A stretch of DNA of 64,000 nt from Chondrus crispus (GCF_000350225.1 NW_005178685.1:121319-185318); one strand, 5' to 3'. Positions 9,904 through 22,144 are shown, counted from the first letter of the stretch. A program made the numbers and translations. The notes: a model not told the origin generated them from the letters alone.

Positions 9904-12900
9904 TCTCGTTGAGACGGCGGCCACAGCACTCCCTTGCGACTTGTCCTTCTTTTCCCATCCTGCCCGCATTATAGTCGACTAGCGACTTTATCGTACGACC
10001 TTTGGGCGATAGAAAGAACCCACCTGCGAATCTCCTGTTATTTCCCACTTCCTCCTCTTTTGCATTTTCAGTGTTCCCTTTCCTGATTTCCCTATGTTTC
10101 CTTCTCTTCAATTCCTCCTCTTTATCCTTGACCATTTTCCTCCCTCTTTTTCTACGCCCTGACTCTGCCTAACGGGGGCGGCAACGTGCGTGTTTACGGC
10201 ATCTCCGACTTCCTCCTTTCGTTTGCCCTCTTCTTGCCGTAGGCGGGGACGTGGTGGTCCCAGACAATTTTTCTAGTCGCTCTCCCCCCTTTTTGTTCAG
10301 CTATCCACGAGACGTCGTCAATGATCGCATCTTCAGTTGCTCCGTTGCCCGTTTGGAGATTCCCCCTCAAGGAAATACAGTCCCCCCCTAGAGTCTCTGA
10401 GGTGGTCCGTTTTTCTTTCCTCCTCTTCATTTCTCAATTTCCCCCAATTTCCTGCGCATTCCCTTTCTCCCATCCTCGATATGCGTCTTCCCTTTCCTCC
10501 TCTTTTGCAGTTTACCTCCTCTTTTTGTCTCTCCCTTTTTACCTCTTCAAATTCCTCACTTATCTCCTCTTTTCTCGCACATCGGGCATCCTCGAAAACG
10601 TCATCAAGACCACCTACCATCCGTTCTCGGGGCTCCTTAGGGGGAAGATTATTGTCAATTAAATCCGACAAGACGAGGGGGGTTGCGACATCAAAATAAA
10701 ATAACGTATGGGTCGTCGCCGTCGAGACGCTCGAACCCTCCGGTCCAGCTTGGCGGCTTCGTCCATTAACACGATTGGGGTCCACTGCACAACCCCTACA
10801 ATATCAGAGGACCATTTCGCCCATCATTGCCTTCAAAAGTCACGCGACTCTCGTAAAAATATTTGACACGTTCATCTCCACGTTTTCGTTCCTCTTCCAA
10901 CTCACTGGGGTTGTCTCGGTGGGCTTCCGCCTCTCCACACCTGCCGTATCGTAACATTCTTCCACTCAGTTTCTCCCGATCCCCGTGCTTCGAGGGCTAT
11001 TACTGTGGGCGACCTCGAGTGTGTCCGCTTCGCGATGCAGGTTATCTCGTCGATTCGCGTTCCCCCCTCGCGACCGGGGTGGTTCTACGCTCCGGTCAGC
11101 GTCTCTAAGCTTACATCAACTTACAAAGGCGCATCGGGGCAGGTATCGCCTCATGACGCGTCTGCCCTCGGCGAAGACTGTAGTTCTCGGTACAAACTGT
11201 CGCGAAGTTAAACCATCTGGTGGTGTATGACAAGGGAGAATCCTGTACGTGGAGCGACGTCTTCATGCCGGTACTCAAGGATGATCCCCTCATTACTGTC
11301 GCTGTCTTGGACTGTTGTTGACGAGGATCGACGCTTGTCGATCTCACGAGCCACTGACACCTTGGTCTGGGTGATCCCTGGATCGTTGGTACAGCTATGA
11401 AACCGTCCCCTCCGGTAGCAATTATGGTCTTAGCTGTCTTCGTTTTCCCGTTGCTTCTGCCGGTATTTGGCGAAGCTCCGATGTAAGGTCATGCCCTCAA
11501 CCAATCGAAAAAAAATAAAAGGTAGGGGGAAGGAGAAGAAGGCAGCGCCTTCATTATGCGCAACAGCGCGCACGCGCACTTGCTCGTAAGCCCTTCCTGA
11601 AAGGCGCGGGGCCAGGACCTCGTCCTTTCTTTTCTGTGGACGTCCTTCTCCTCGGAGTACGTCCGTGGTCCTCATAAATAAGCGCTCACAAGAGTGGCGA
11701 GTGCCAGGTGGGCGAGAGAAAAAAAAGAAAAGGGGAGGGGTCTTTGTCGAGCTCTTCCCCTTTTGGGGGCTGTGGTGTGTCGGGGGATCGGCGGTTGTGG
11801 CTTGTGCCAACAAACAGGCATGATATCTCGCGGCGACCATGATTTCCCTAATTCTTGTTAATATTTTCGAATGGTGCTTCGCACCTCCTTTCTCGTGCTT
11901 TGGCATGTCGCGCGCTCTCGGTACCAAGTCAAAGTAGCGTCTCACTTCTCATTTCACCATCATTTGTCTGGCGTTCTTTTCTCGAGTGTGAGGTTCCAGA
12001 ATTGATTCTTGTTACGGACGGTGCGTCGACCTCCTTCCTGGGGTCTTCATCCAAGCTCTCCTTCCCGTGACTTCCTACCGTCCCCTTCATATCCTCGGTC
12101 GATACGATCTGTCAAGTACGTACTCACTACACAGCGCGTGTCCCTCTTTTTGCATAGGCCAGAGGGCGTGTATGGCCAATGGGGTCCATGATTCCGGTGA
12201 GGAGTGCTCCTCTGGGGACCGTCACGGAAGCAGAGTGCATAAGCTTTCCTTAAGGATTGTCATAATTTTCCCATTGAGATCCCGCGCAGACGCGCTTGCG
12301 TCCGATCCCCTGGTGACATAGGGGAGATGCGAGGACAGAAAAAATAATAAAACCAATAGGGGCTGTGTCGGTACGCTTTTTTTCAAGCCATTATCGAGGG
12401 TCTCAATGAAACTTGCGCCAGGCCCTCGTCGGGGGTTCGAACTCCCTTTCTTAGATTTGACTCCTTCTCCCAAGGAGCTAACGATACCATTCGTCCCGCG
12501 TAGATTAACCTCGAAACAAAACAAAAAAATGACAAAGACACAGTAGCCGGTTCACGTATACGGTGAACGTTGCCTGAGAGGTCTCCATCAGTTGGGAGCT
12601 TCACCCCGTGGGGCTATTATAATTACGTGTCTTGTCAGTGCCTTCTGCACGGTAAAGGAAAAAAGTAAAAAAGTGAAGAGAGTCGCCACGAAAGTAAATT
12701 CATGTACAAGGTGGGAGGGCATCCTTCAGGGTTTCCGACGTATCCTTTCGCGACACGGACCATACTGTCCGCTTGGTGCTCATCAGGTCTCGTACGACTC
12801 TCGCTCGTCCTTCGCGCCTCATTGCGCGCATCCCCACGGGGGGAAGGGGCTTCTTCTTCGTTCTCAATGGAACGCCTTGTTTCGAATCTTGGGTCTACTG

Positions 12901-13737
12901 TAGGGTTCCCCTTCTCATTGGCGTGGCAATAGCCTCCTTCTTAGTCCTTGTAGGTTCTTCTGATCGACCCCCGCAGTGCGGGGTCGTCTTCTTGACGACA
13001 CAGAAAATAATAGTAACTGGAACAGAACAATAACAAAACAGAAAAGAGGAAAGTGAATAAAATAAAGAAACAAAGAAACGACAGAGTTGAAGAGAAATCA
13101 TGATGGGTAAGTGCTAAGTAGACCGTCCTGGAAAAAAATATAATAGGACCGATTGTGAGCGTCGACGTCGGTCACCGCGGGTGAATTCGTAGCTGCGCTC
13201 TTCTGAGGGTGGTCCCTTTGGACGAGTCTTCGTGCTCGGCGAGCATGGGCAGTGTGTTAGCAGTGAGTGTGACGATCGGCTTCGTGTGAGGTCGGGTGGA
13301 GCTTGGCTGCGGGCGACTTAGAATAGTTATGTCGCCGACTGTGGCAAACGATCACCACTTATCGTACGTACTGCAGCCGCCGTAATTTTTCCTGCTTTTT
13401 GATTATAATTTCACAGCATGGCTGGAATCGACTTCTCACTTGTGTCGCCTGTTCAGCGGGTTGTTGTCGACACGCTTACATATGTATATATAATTTGATT
13501 TCATCATCCCCCCCACGTGGGCGGACCGTCCGTTCGAAACGTCATTTCTCGTGCGTACCGTGATGAAGCGTGTGCGTTTTCCGAGAGGCTCAATGCCTCA
13601 TCCAAGAATACAGTCTCGCTTCTCTGCCTTGCTCTCCTTTCCTTCAAACTCCTTATCTGCGAACCCCGTAGATGTGTTCCTTTCTCGAAGTTCTGACCTC
13701 TCTGTTGTCTCTAACCTATTAATTCTATTTACGATGG
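9904..13737. other. Gypsy-2 long spacer, no gene recognised
   Basis: About 3.8 kb between the antisense frame and the end of integrase. The + strand is pyrimidine-rich, with many CTC/TTC/CCC runs (for example 10030-10180 and 10400-10560). Only short open frames occur, mostly low-complexity Ser/Phe/Pro, and none resembles a known domain. It makes the element unusually long. It may be decayed coding sequence or a non-coding part of the antisense transcript. Confidence 0.6.
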
Positions 13738-16700
13738 CTATCCCGGTTGTGCGTGCGACGCTTGCGTGGGTAAGGGTAGCCTTTTCCTTCGGAAATATGT
13801 GACTACCGCGCTGCAGGGGATCTGTTCAGTAGGTTCCCACGTTGCGTCCTCGATGGTATACCCATACCACCTCACTTTGAGAATTAATTTCTCCTCGTCG
13901 TAGCCGTGGTCCACGATCTTGTCGATCACATACTCCTGACTCTCGGTTTCTTCTTCCTGCGTGTCCAACTGTCCTTCCCCCTTCCGGAGATCTTCCAACT
14001 CATCCTCTTCTCTGGACTTTCCGAACTCGCGTAGGTCTGGAGGTGTCTCCGTTGTCGGCGTTCGACCAACTAAATTATCCTGGTCCCCCGTCGTAGGCGC
14101 ACGGGTGTGAGGACGTTCCTCGTCCTCCATTACCTCTCCTTCTTCGTCTAGCTCCGGCTCTCCCAGGAACTGTAGCGCTTGCCGTAGGCCAGTTATCGGC
14201 GCATAGTCCATCGGGCTTGGGGCTAACTCCACTCTGTCTCGCGATACGCATTCCTCCTGATCGCCAATGGCGATGACTACCGTATGTTGATCCGATCTTC
14301 GGACCTGATAAGGTCCTGTGGCGACTTGTGCCAGCTTGTGTTTCGGTTCGCTAGCCGTGCCCTGCTCCTTCCGAAGGAACACGTAGGACCCCGGCGGGAT
14401 CTCATATTGCGGTTTGCGAAGGCGTGCGTCGAAATTTCGCTTGTACCGGGCTTGTTCCTTTCGCAAACTCCTATCAGCGCCTTTCATCAGGCTTTCCAAC
14501 CACGACTGCCATTTCAGGTAGTACGCTCGATTCGAGCTAAATCCTTCCAAACTTGGCTGTGCTTGTAACGCAATGCTTCTCGGCGCCCGAGCTAACACCA
14601 GCTCGAAGGGCGCGATATTCGTAGTTCGATGAACTTGCGTGTTGTATGCGAACGTCACAGCGTCGCTTAATAGGTCCCAGTCATTGGGATGCTCTCCAAC
14701 GTATTTTCGCAACGCGGAAGTCAGCGTGCCGTTAAACCTCTCAACTTGGCCGTTGGCTTGCGGGTGGTACGTAGTCGTGAACACATTGCGTATGCCGAGA
14801 ATTCGGCAGACGTTCTGAAAGAACCGGGCCGTGAACTGTGTTCCATTGTCGGACAGCAGCTTGACCGGCAGTCCGTACGCATATACTCAATGGTGAACGA
14901 AGGCTTGTGCGATGTGCGCAGCCGATATCTTCTTCAACGGTACGGTTCGTACCAGTTTCGAGTATCGATCGCTGATCACGAGAATGTACCGATTTCCTCG
15001 TTTAGTTGTAATTAGCTCGCCGAGGATGTCGATGGGGACAAACTCCAGCGGAGCTTTGGGCGTGAACAGCTTCATTTCCTTCGTGTTTCTTCTTAACTTC
15101 ACCCTCTTCCGCGCACATGCGGCGCAATTCTTCGCGACGGCATAGCAGTCTAGGGCCATCGTAGGCCAATAAAAATATCTTCTCAAAGTCTTGTAAAGTT
15201 TCCTGCCTCCCGGGTGGCCTGCCAATTTTGCGTAGTGGCTCAACCCTAGGCCGCGGTCCCTTAACGATTGTGGTATTACCACTTGTACAAACTCTGCCGC
15301 GGTACGGCATAGAGTTCCTTCGAGTTCCTCGGTCTCCATGCTGAATGTTCTCACCTTTCCGGCGTCCATTTCTTCCTTGATGCGGTTGCAGAAGGGGTCG
15401 ACGGCTTGCTCGCGAATGAGCTTCTCTGGAGTGACAGCTTGGAATTGATCGAGGCGCTCAGGGGCGATCCCCCCTCAAGAGCGAGGATGTCGTCTATCGC
15501 GTCAAAACTTTCCTCGTTCTCCACTGTACCCTCGGCCGGTTCGGCCATAAAGCATGGGATTTCGTCGTCGATTTCGTCGACGGTTTCTCCTGCGGTCCGT
15601 AATCTTGACAGGGCATCAGCTTGACTGTTCGCCTTGCCTTTCTTGTACTTGATTTTGAAATCGAATTCCGAGAGGCGAAGCCTGCATCGGATTAATCTCC
15701 CGCTGGGGTCGGTTAAGTTCATCAATCACCTCAATGAGGCATGGTCGGTATGCACAATGAAGTGCTCGCCATATAGATATGGTCTTAAAGTCTGTACGGC
15801 CGAAATTACCGCTAGGCATTCTTTTTCTGATACAGAATAGTTTCTCTCGGCTGCGGCTAACATTCTTGAAAAGAACCCGATGGGCTTGCGTTGCGCATCC
15901 GGGTGTGTTTGAAATGGTGCAGCGCCTATCTGGTAGTCGCTTGCATCGGTATCTACCGTGTAGGGTAGGTCCTTCTTCGGCAGCACCAACACCGGCGGTG
16001 CCAAGATGGCGTCCTTGAGCTTATGAAATGCTTTCTTGCACGGTTCGTCGAATCCTTCCAACTGGACCGGTTGTCCCTACTTCAACAGTTGATTGAGCGG
16101 ATGCGCGATTTTCGCATAATGCGGAACGAATCTGCGGTAGACATTACAAAGTCCCAAGAAGCTCCTGAGCTGGGTCTGCGTTTGAGGGTACCTCACTTGT
16201 TCCAATGCGACGGTTCGCGCAGCGTCCACTTCCAATGTACCTGGCCGAACTACATAGCCCAGGTACTTGATCTTTTCGACGAAAAATTCACACTTGCGAA
16301 GCTTGAGCTTCACACCTGCCTTCTCCAATACAGAAAGTAGTTCATCCAAGTGCACGATGTGCTCCTCTCACGACTTGCTAAAAATTATTATGTCGTCCAG
16401 ATACACCAAACAGCACTTCCAACGGAACGGAGAGAGCAGGATATCCATTGCTCTCTGAAACGTCGCTGGCGCGTTAGTTAGCCCGAAGGGCATTCTTGAG
16501 AAGCGATACAGTCCTGAGTGACACGAAAATGAGGTCTTGTCGCGGTCGCGCTCAGGGATAGGCATCTGCCAATATCCCGAGATCGCGTCCAACGCGGAGA
16601 AAACCTTGGTGTCACCAAGCGAGTCCAGGCACTCATCCATGCGCGGTAAGGGGTACGTGTCCTTCACCGTCACTGCGTTCAACCAGCGGTAGTCTACTCA

Positions 16701-18145
16701 AAAACGCATTGACCCGTCCGGCTTGGGCACCAGCAACACGGGCGACGCCCATTCTGACTGCGCTGATTCTATCACTCCTGCCTCCAACATCTTCTGCACC
16801 TCTGCATCTTCTACTTCGCTTTAGGCTTTAGGCCCGGCCCGATACGGGGCTTGTGCCATGGGACGAGTCTCGGGGATCAACTCGATCCGATGGACTGTGG
16901 TATTAATTTCGCCAAGCGTCCCATCCCACATCCTTGAATACTTCTTCAACATCCGACGGAACCGCTCGCCCAGCCGATCCGGCACGTGGCTCAGGTCGAG
17001 TTCCTCCACGTCCGGCGGGGTAGGCTCAATCCGCCACTCCGGCGTCGTAGTTGCCGTCGCGGAGAGCCTTTCCTCCCGTTCTCCTTGCTGGTCCTCGCAA
17101 TCTTGATCCGACGGTTCGCATCTTGCCTCGCCCGTAGGCGTTTTGGTAGACTTAGGAAAACTTTCCTTCTTCCTTTCTTAAATTCCGAGAACTTCACCAA
17201 TGGTGGTTTTGCTCTCGAGCGCGGCTCTCAGGTGCGGTAATAATTCTGCCACCACTTGGCCTTTTTGCACCCTGACAGGGTACGTCCTAAAATTCGCAAC
17301 GAGTAAACGAAATGGCCGGTCAGGGTCGACCTGAACGACACCATTTGTACACGTCAGCCCGTGCCTTTCGTACAACGACGAGTACGGCTGAACCATAACT
17401 AAGCCCGCCCTCTTCGAGGTGCATTCCACGACGCGTTGCGTCCCTGGCTCGATAGTTGTGGCTCTTGCCACTTTTACCTTAGGGGAAATCGCTCCACCTT
17501 TCCATCATTCTCGTCCTCTTCCGCGACGAGATTCTTCTTCCCTTTTCTCGTCGAGAACAGCCTAACTATCGGAACCTTCGAGAAATCGGCCAACTCAACC
17601 GTTTTCTTCCTTGGATAAATTGCTTCCACAAACCGGTCACAGTAGTCCGCGCCTAGAATTAGCGGGACGGCTAGTTTTTCGCATACAATAAACTCGGCTG
17701 CGGCCACAAATTTTCCAAGCCTCACAGGCATTCTAATTGTGCCGAGAGTCCGGAGTGGCCTATTGTTCGCGTCGCCAATGTCGTGGGTCGGTCCGTAGGA
17801 CACTAGAGATTCCATTCCAGCTGGGAGTTCCGATTTTCGCACAAGGTTTGGTCCGGCGCCGGTGTCTAAAACAGACAACACCCGGCTCATCAATCCGACT
17901 GTTGGTCCAATGTCCGCGTACACTTTGTAGTTTTTTCGCGCAAGAACCAAAATCTTCTCGGGACATTCCCTTCGCTTAACCCTGTACCAGGGTCTTCGAA
18001 CTTCTTCCAGCGGATGATCTCGGGCTCGGCTCAAAATTTTCTTGATTTGAGCTGGCCCTTTGGGCTTATCCACCAATCCAACAACCTCCTCCTCGAGGCC
18101 TGATTTTTCCTTTAAAGACGGGGAACGGGGCTGAGCCCCGGGCAC
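13738..18145 (-). mobile_element. pol: Gypsy-2 pol: protease, RT, RNase H, integrase, chromodomain
   Basis: Pol region read right to left. Protease at about 18145-17474 with the aspartic motif SVLDTGAGPNLVRK. Reverse transcriptase about 17000-16080 with LPRMDECLDSLGD, RMPFGLTNAPATF and the catalytic YLDD (LVYLDDIIIFSK). RNase H about 16060-15600 with TVDTDASDYQIG and DALSRLR. Integrase about 15370-14500 with the H2C2 finger (HYAKLAGHPG ... NCAACARK), FVPIDILGEL and YHPQANGQVERFNGTL. The chromodomain (VIDKIVDHGYDEE ... LKVRWYGYTIEDATWEP) is near the end. Broken in several places. Confidence 0.92.
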
Positions 18146-19918
18146 AGTACGTCGACCCTGTGCCTCTCGCGACTCATGCGAGATTACCCTCTCTAGTTTT
18201 CCTGCCGCTGCGGGATCCTTCTCACATCCGACGGCGCGGGCCCCGCGGCGGGCCCTCCGAAGGGTTGGTTCGACCTCGGCGTTGAAGCACTCGGCGTGCT
18301 CGCCGTCTGCGAATCGAACCAGTTCTTGACCTTCAGATAACTCGTCGATGGTATCCCTAACCTCTCCATCGGAGACAACGCCTCATAATTTTCCAAAACT
18401 CTGTGCATTTCCCGTAGGGAAAGAATGCACGTTGGCGCGGCGTGCCCCTTTTCATAGCAATGATAGCACACCAGTCCATGCGTCTTGACGGGATACTGCG
18501 TCCTAGGTCCTCCACGGGCCGGCAGTCTTCCTTGACGTTGCGGCCTTCCCATCCAGCCTGGCCTTCGAAACGTCGTACCCTTGTCTTCCATCGGAATGCG
18601 CGGCGGCGGCGTGTGGCCGCGCCCCCGAAACATCATCACGGGATCCGTGGGCTCTGAAAACGACTCCGTCGTGTATGCAGGCGTCGGTAAAGTTGACGAC
18701 CCGCTGTCCCCGTAGTCCTCGTGTCCGTAGCCCTCCAATGGCTCAATGAACTCGCCTTCGGCTACTAACGCTCCTTCGTAGTGATTTTAGCTACTTCCAT
18801 GCGCACCGCGCTCATCTGACGCGGAAATGGACTCGGCTAAATGAACGGCGGCGTGACTTTTGCGACCGGGATAAGAAGCCCTCGGCTTCTTACCCGCCCT
18901 AATTGTCGACGGCGTCTGAATCGTGACCTTCTTGGTCTTCTTGTCCTTAGCGCGGCTCGCCGAGCCATGCGCCTTCGCGTATTTAACTAGTCTCAAAAAC
19001 GAAACGTCCCGATTGTCTTGTCGGTATTGAGATACCGTCGGCTTGATACTCGAATCGAGTCCTTCGACAAACATCGTCATTTGTTCTTCCATCGAATATA
19101 CGTTTCCACATCGATTGCTTGCGTCCGTCAGACGGATATAAAATTCCATCTCGTCTTCAGACGGTCTTTGCTGAACTTCTCGCAATGCGAGCACAGCTTG
19201 ACGGATCGCCTCGTCGGTTGCGAAACTCCTCAACAACCACTGTACGGCCTCCGGCCAGACGGATATCTTTCTGTGATGGGCCCCGGCCGTCTGAGACACC
19301 GAAGTGTACTGTCTCAAGGCGATGCCGCTTAAAAATTCAGGCAACAGGCGGATCGCTTGCCCCTCGTTCATTTCTTGAGTATCGAACTCCTGAACTAATT
19401 TTGCCAAAAAATCCAACACAAGGACCCCGTCCTCACCTGTGAACGTGTTGTCCTTCTTCACCTTAGGCGGAATATCTCTCCTGATTTTTCGCACGGCGGT
19501 CCGCCGGGAACTTGACAAATATGTCTGTGGGTTCCGCCAGCGGTACGTTCGGTACGAAAGTAATTTCTTGAAGAGGTAGTTGGTCGGATTCAGCTCCTCC
19601 CACTCCTCCCATCGCGGCCCGCGCCGCGTTGCGACATCTTCGGGCTCCGCGTCCTTGTCTCTCCGCGAGGCGGACGAAGTGACTCCGCCTCGTCTGGAGG
19701 AAATTTTCTTGCTTGACGAAATTCCGTTTCCGTCTTCTGAACGGCGTTCAGAATCGCCCGAATGGTTCGACGAACCGCCGTTACCATCTTCGGAGGGACC
19801 AAGCGACTCCGACTGTGAGTGGCGGTTCTCCGGATCGTCACTACAGTGACCCTTGCTTGCACGTCGCTTGTCCTTCTTCGAGGGCTTCGACTTGGAACTT
19901 CGCTGCCGAGCGGGGTTG

Positions 19919-19948
19919 TCCTTCTTCGACCGCGGTCGAAGAAGGACT
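19919..19948. repeat. 30-bp perfect palindrome next to an assembly gap
   Basis: GTCCTTCTTCGACCG is followed directly by its reverse complement. It lies about 220 bp left of the 100-base gap. A 14-bp inverted pair (CTCCCTTCGGGTAG at 19949-19962 and CTACCCGAAGGGAG at 20276-20289) brackets the gap. It may be a real hairpin or a foldback assembly artefact. Confidence 0.7.
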
Positions 19949-19987
19949 CCCTTCGGGTAGATCAGCGCTACTGTCGACCGCTCTGCG

Positions 19988-20171
19988 CGACTGCTGGATA
20001 ACATGCGCCTTGATTACGACCGTTTGCGTGCAGAGAGTTTGGAACAGGCGGGAAAGGGCTCCATGACTGTGGCGGAAGCGGCGCGTTTGCGAAGCCAAGT
20101 CGTCGACACAGAGAGAGCGCTTCGCCGTATGACCGCACGTGCTGATGACGCAAATAAGAGGTTCGTCGAAG
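19988..20171 (+). other. Coiled-coil coding segment on the wrong strand inside gypsy-2 gag
   Basis: On the + strand this piece reads as a clean coiled coil (YDRLRAESLEQA, AARLRSQVVDTERALRRM) up to the gap. It is opposite in strand to the surrounding gag and resembles in style the coiled-coil tails of the antisense proteins of these elements. It may be a small insertion or an assembly mis-join at the gap. Confidence 0.45.
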
Positions 20172-20271
20172 NNNNNNNNNNNNNNNNNNNNNNNNNNNNN
20201 NNNNNNNNNNNNNNNNNNNNNNNNNNNNNNNNNNNNNNNNNNNNNNNNNNNNNNNNNNNNNNNNNNNNNNN
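20172..20271. other. Assembly gap (100 N)
   Basis: A run of exactly 100 unknown bases, probably a gap of nominal size, inside gypsy-2 gag. Confidence 1.
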
Positions 20272-20934
20272 CCTCTCTACCCGAAGGGAGCGGCTCGTCG
20301 TCCGATCCTTGCGGAGCTTGATCCGCGGCCTGCTCAAGGTCCTTGAGACGTTGCGCAGCGCGATCGAATCGGTCATCGATGCTTGTTCTAAATTTTCCTA
20401 AGGACCCCAAGGCTTGATTCGCGTCGCGCCTCGCGTCTTTGACCGAAATTTTCAACGAGGCTAGGACCTCCGGCTGCAGACCGTCGGTCGCCTCACCTCG
20501 CTCCTTCTCGAAGAGATCCACTCGAGCCGACAGCTCTCCCAAAACGGTGTGGAACTCGGATCCTTGCAACTCCAGTGTGCTGGAAAGGGCTAATTCAGCC
20601 TCGAGATTTTTCTTTGCTTCTTCGCGAATTTCGCTGCTCATCTTCTCCAACTTCTCGTCGAGGTCAGTCTTGTCGGCGGCTATCCCCGTAGGGGATTCTT
20701 GATCTCCGGGGTCCGTGGCCGTATTGGCCTGGCTCTGGGTGCAAGGACCCCTCGGGATCCTCGACGCTCGTGCCGATCCGCTTCTACTCGCCCCGGGACC
20801 GACGTCCCCGGGTACACTTGTTGACATCGCTCATACGAGCGGACCTACGCAGCACAAAAGTTACAAACAAAAAGAAAATAAAAAAAGAGTCCGTTACCCA
20901 GACCACTTCCTTGTCGTAGATAAAACAATTTCTA

Positions 20935-20947
20935 GGTCGGGAGACCA
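20935..20947 (-). other. Gypsy-2 primer-binding site
   Basis: On the - strand TGGTCTCCCGACC begins 3 bases after the 5' LTR. The same 13 bases lie at the matching place in gypsy-4 (59565-59577). The expected primer would be a tRNA ending GGTCGGGAGACCA; I cannot name it. Confidence 0.75.
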
Positions 20948-20950
20948 CTT

Positions 20951-21886
20951 TGTAGTGCAATGCACCTGTTAGGTAGAGACCAAGGTTCGACGGTCCAACA
21001 CAAACAACAGCAACAAAACAACAACTGCCAACGGCACAGCGCTACGGAGTGTTCGAAGCTCCCTGTCCTCTTTAAGCGGGTTTGCGGCCCGCAGTAGCTC
21101 GGATCCCTGATAAGGGGGGCAAAGAGGAGGGCCCAGCCCGGGATCGGTAAATGGTGGTAGAGACTTGTAAAGGCGACTGCTCGACGAGTTCGGAGGGGTG
21201 TTTAGGTAAACCTGGTCCGATGGATCGTAAATCCAATGCTCGAAGAGCGCCTTGTACACCTTATACCCTTGATAAGGTCTTCGACGGGGACGTCGCAACG
21301 TAGCCCGTCGGGAAAGAAGAAAACGTAGCAGCGCTACACCGTCGTACTGCCCGATGGCAAAGTACCAACAACGGATCGGTCGCAACCAGATTCCGATGGA
21401 ACCAACACTGAGAAAAGCACCACTGTTGCACTAACACAGAAGCCCGATGGCAAATGACGTCACGTTGCGGATCGCAATCCTACAAGGTGGGACCAACTCA
21501 AGATTAAGGGAAATTAGGATAGGGAAGTAAAGGAAAATTGATAAGGAAAAAGGGGACCCCCGAGCGCAAAGGATAAAGTAATCTGTAGTTAAAGGGAATG
21601 TCTTGTAAAAGACGGACTTCAACCAAGGCGATATCAGACTCTGGCAACTCGGGTTACCTTTACTGACTTGGTGGTCAGAGGGCTAAGGTATATATCGCCC
21701 CGCCGGAGCCACTACAGTAGCTCTCGGCGCTAGATCCTAGATCTAATCTAATGTTAAATAACTAAGATGCAACTAATTAAAATTAATAATTAAAATAATA
21801 AAGTGAAATGATTTCCACTTTTGTTTGTCATACCCCATCATTTTCATTTCTTTTCACCCCCCTTTTCAGGTGCATATTGCACTACA
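20951..21886 (-). repeat. Gypsy-2 5' LTR (936 bp)
   Basis: Matches 6915-7846 at about 99%. Most of the differences are in the first ~50 bases, plus an extra ATAA-type insertion near 21109. Followed by the target duplication GCAAC (21887-21891). Confidence 0.95.
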
Positions 21887-21891
21887 GCAAC
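21887..21891. repeat. Target site duplication GCAAC, right of gypsy-2
   Basis: Partner of 6910-6914; same five bases. Confidence 0.9.
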
Positions 21892-21938
21892 CTGCGGGCA
21901 AATCTCGCCGCATGTCACACCGGATCCTGCGCAAGTGA
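21892..21938 (+). pseudogene. 3' end of the acidic host gene split by gypsy-2
   Basis: When the gypsy-2 insertion is ignored, the frame running off at 6914 continues here for the last residues (PAGKSRRMSHRILRK) to a TGA stop at 21936-21938. The basic ending fits a nuclear protein. The Harbinger element starts 9 bases after this stop. The downstream host sequence resumes after it at 32054, with a possible poly(A) signal AATAAA at 32126-32131. Confidence 0.6.
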
Positions 21939-21947
21939 TTAAAGTGA

Positions 21948-21993
21948 GGGCCTCCTTTAAGACAGCATGGACAGCCATGTTTGGATGTACATG
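21948..21993 (+). repeat. Harbinger left terminal inverted repeat
   Basis: Starts GGGCCTCCTTTAAGACAGCA. Matches the reverse complement of 32005-32050, perfectly for the first 25 bases and with several mismatches beyond. Preceded by TGA (21945-21947). Confidence 0.88.
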
Positions 21994-22144
21994 TTCGCGA
22001 TTTTCAAAATATTACATGTCCAATAATTTAATGTATTGTGCCAGCGCGCCGTGATCCGTAAATTGGCTCAAGGGGTGCATCATACCGTATCGTCTCACAC
22101 GATCCTTCATTCATCCATCCCTCACACATTCCCCATAGCACATC

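Larger units (their letters stand above)
18193..20827 (-). mobile_element. gag: Gypsy-2 gag region
   Basis: Upstream of protease on the - strand. From the 5' end: an acidic coiled-coil-like stretch (KLEKMSSEIREEAKKNLEAE), a very basic Ser/Lys-rich linker (RSKKDNPARQRSSKSKPSKK), a capsid-like segment (FTGEDGVLVLDFLAKLVQEF, IALRQYTSVSQ, WLLRSFATDEAIRQAV) typical of retrotransposon gag proteins, and a CCHC knuckle (CYHCYEKGHAAPTC). An assembly gap and a suspect segment on the other strand (19988-20171) lie inside it. Broken. Confidence 0.85.
6915..21886 (-). mobile_element. Gypsy-2: full-length 15-kb Ty3/gypsy chromovirus, broken
   Basis: LTR retrotransposon on the - strand, 14,972 bp, with both LTRs (right = 5', 20951-21886; left = 3', 6915-7846) and a 5-bp target duplication GCAAC. 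Parts in - strand order: primer-binding site, gag (to 18193), protease, reverse transcriptase/RNase H, integrase with chromodomain (to 13738), a 3.8-kb spacer, an antisense reading frame (7972-9903, + strand), purine tract and 3' LTR. The LTRs differ at about 8-9 substitutions and one small indel over ~932 bp (about 99% identity), so the insertion is recent. The coding region is nevertheless broken about half a dozen times, so it probably inserted as an already defective copy. A 100-base assembly gap lies within gag. Confidence 0.95.
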
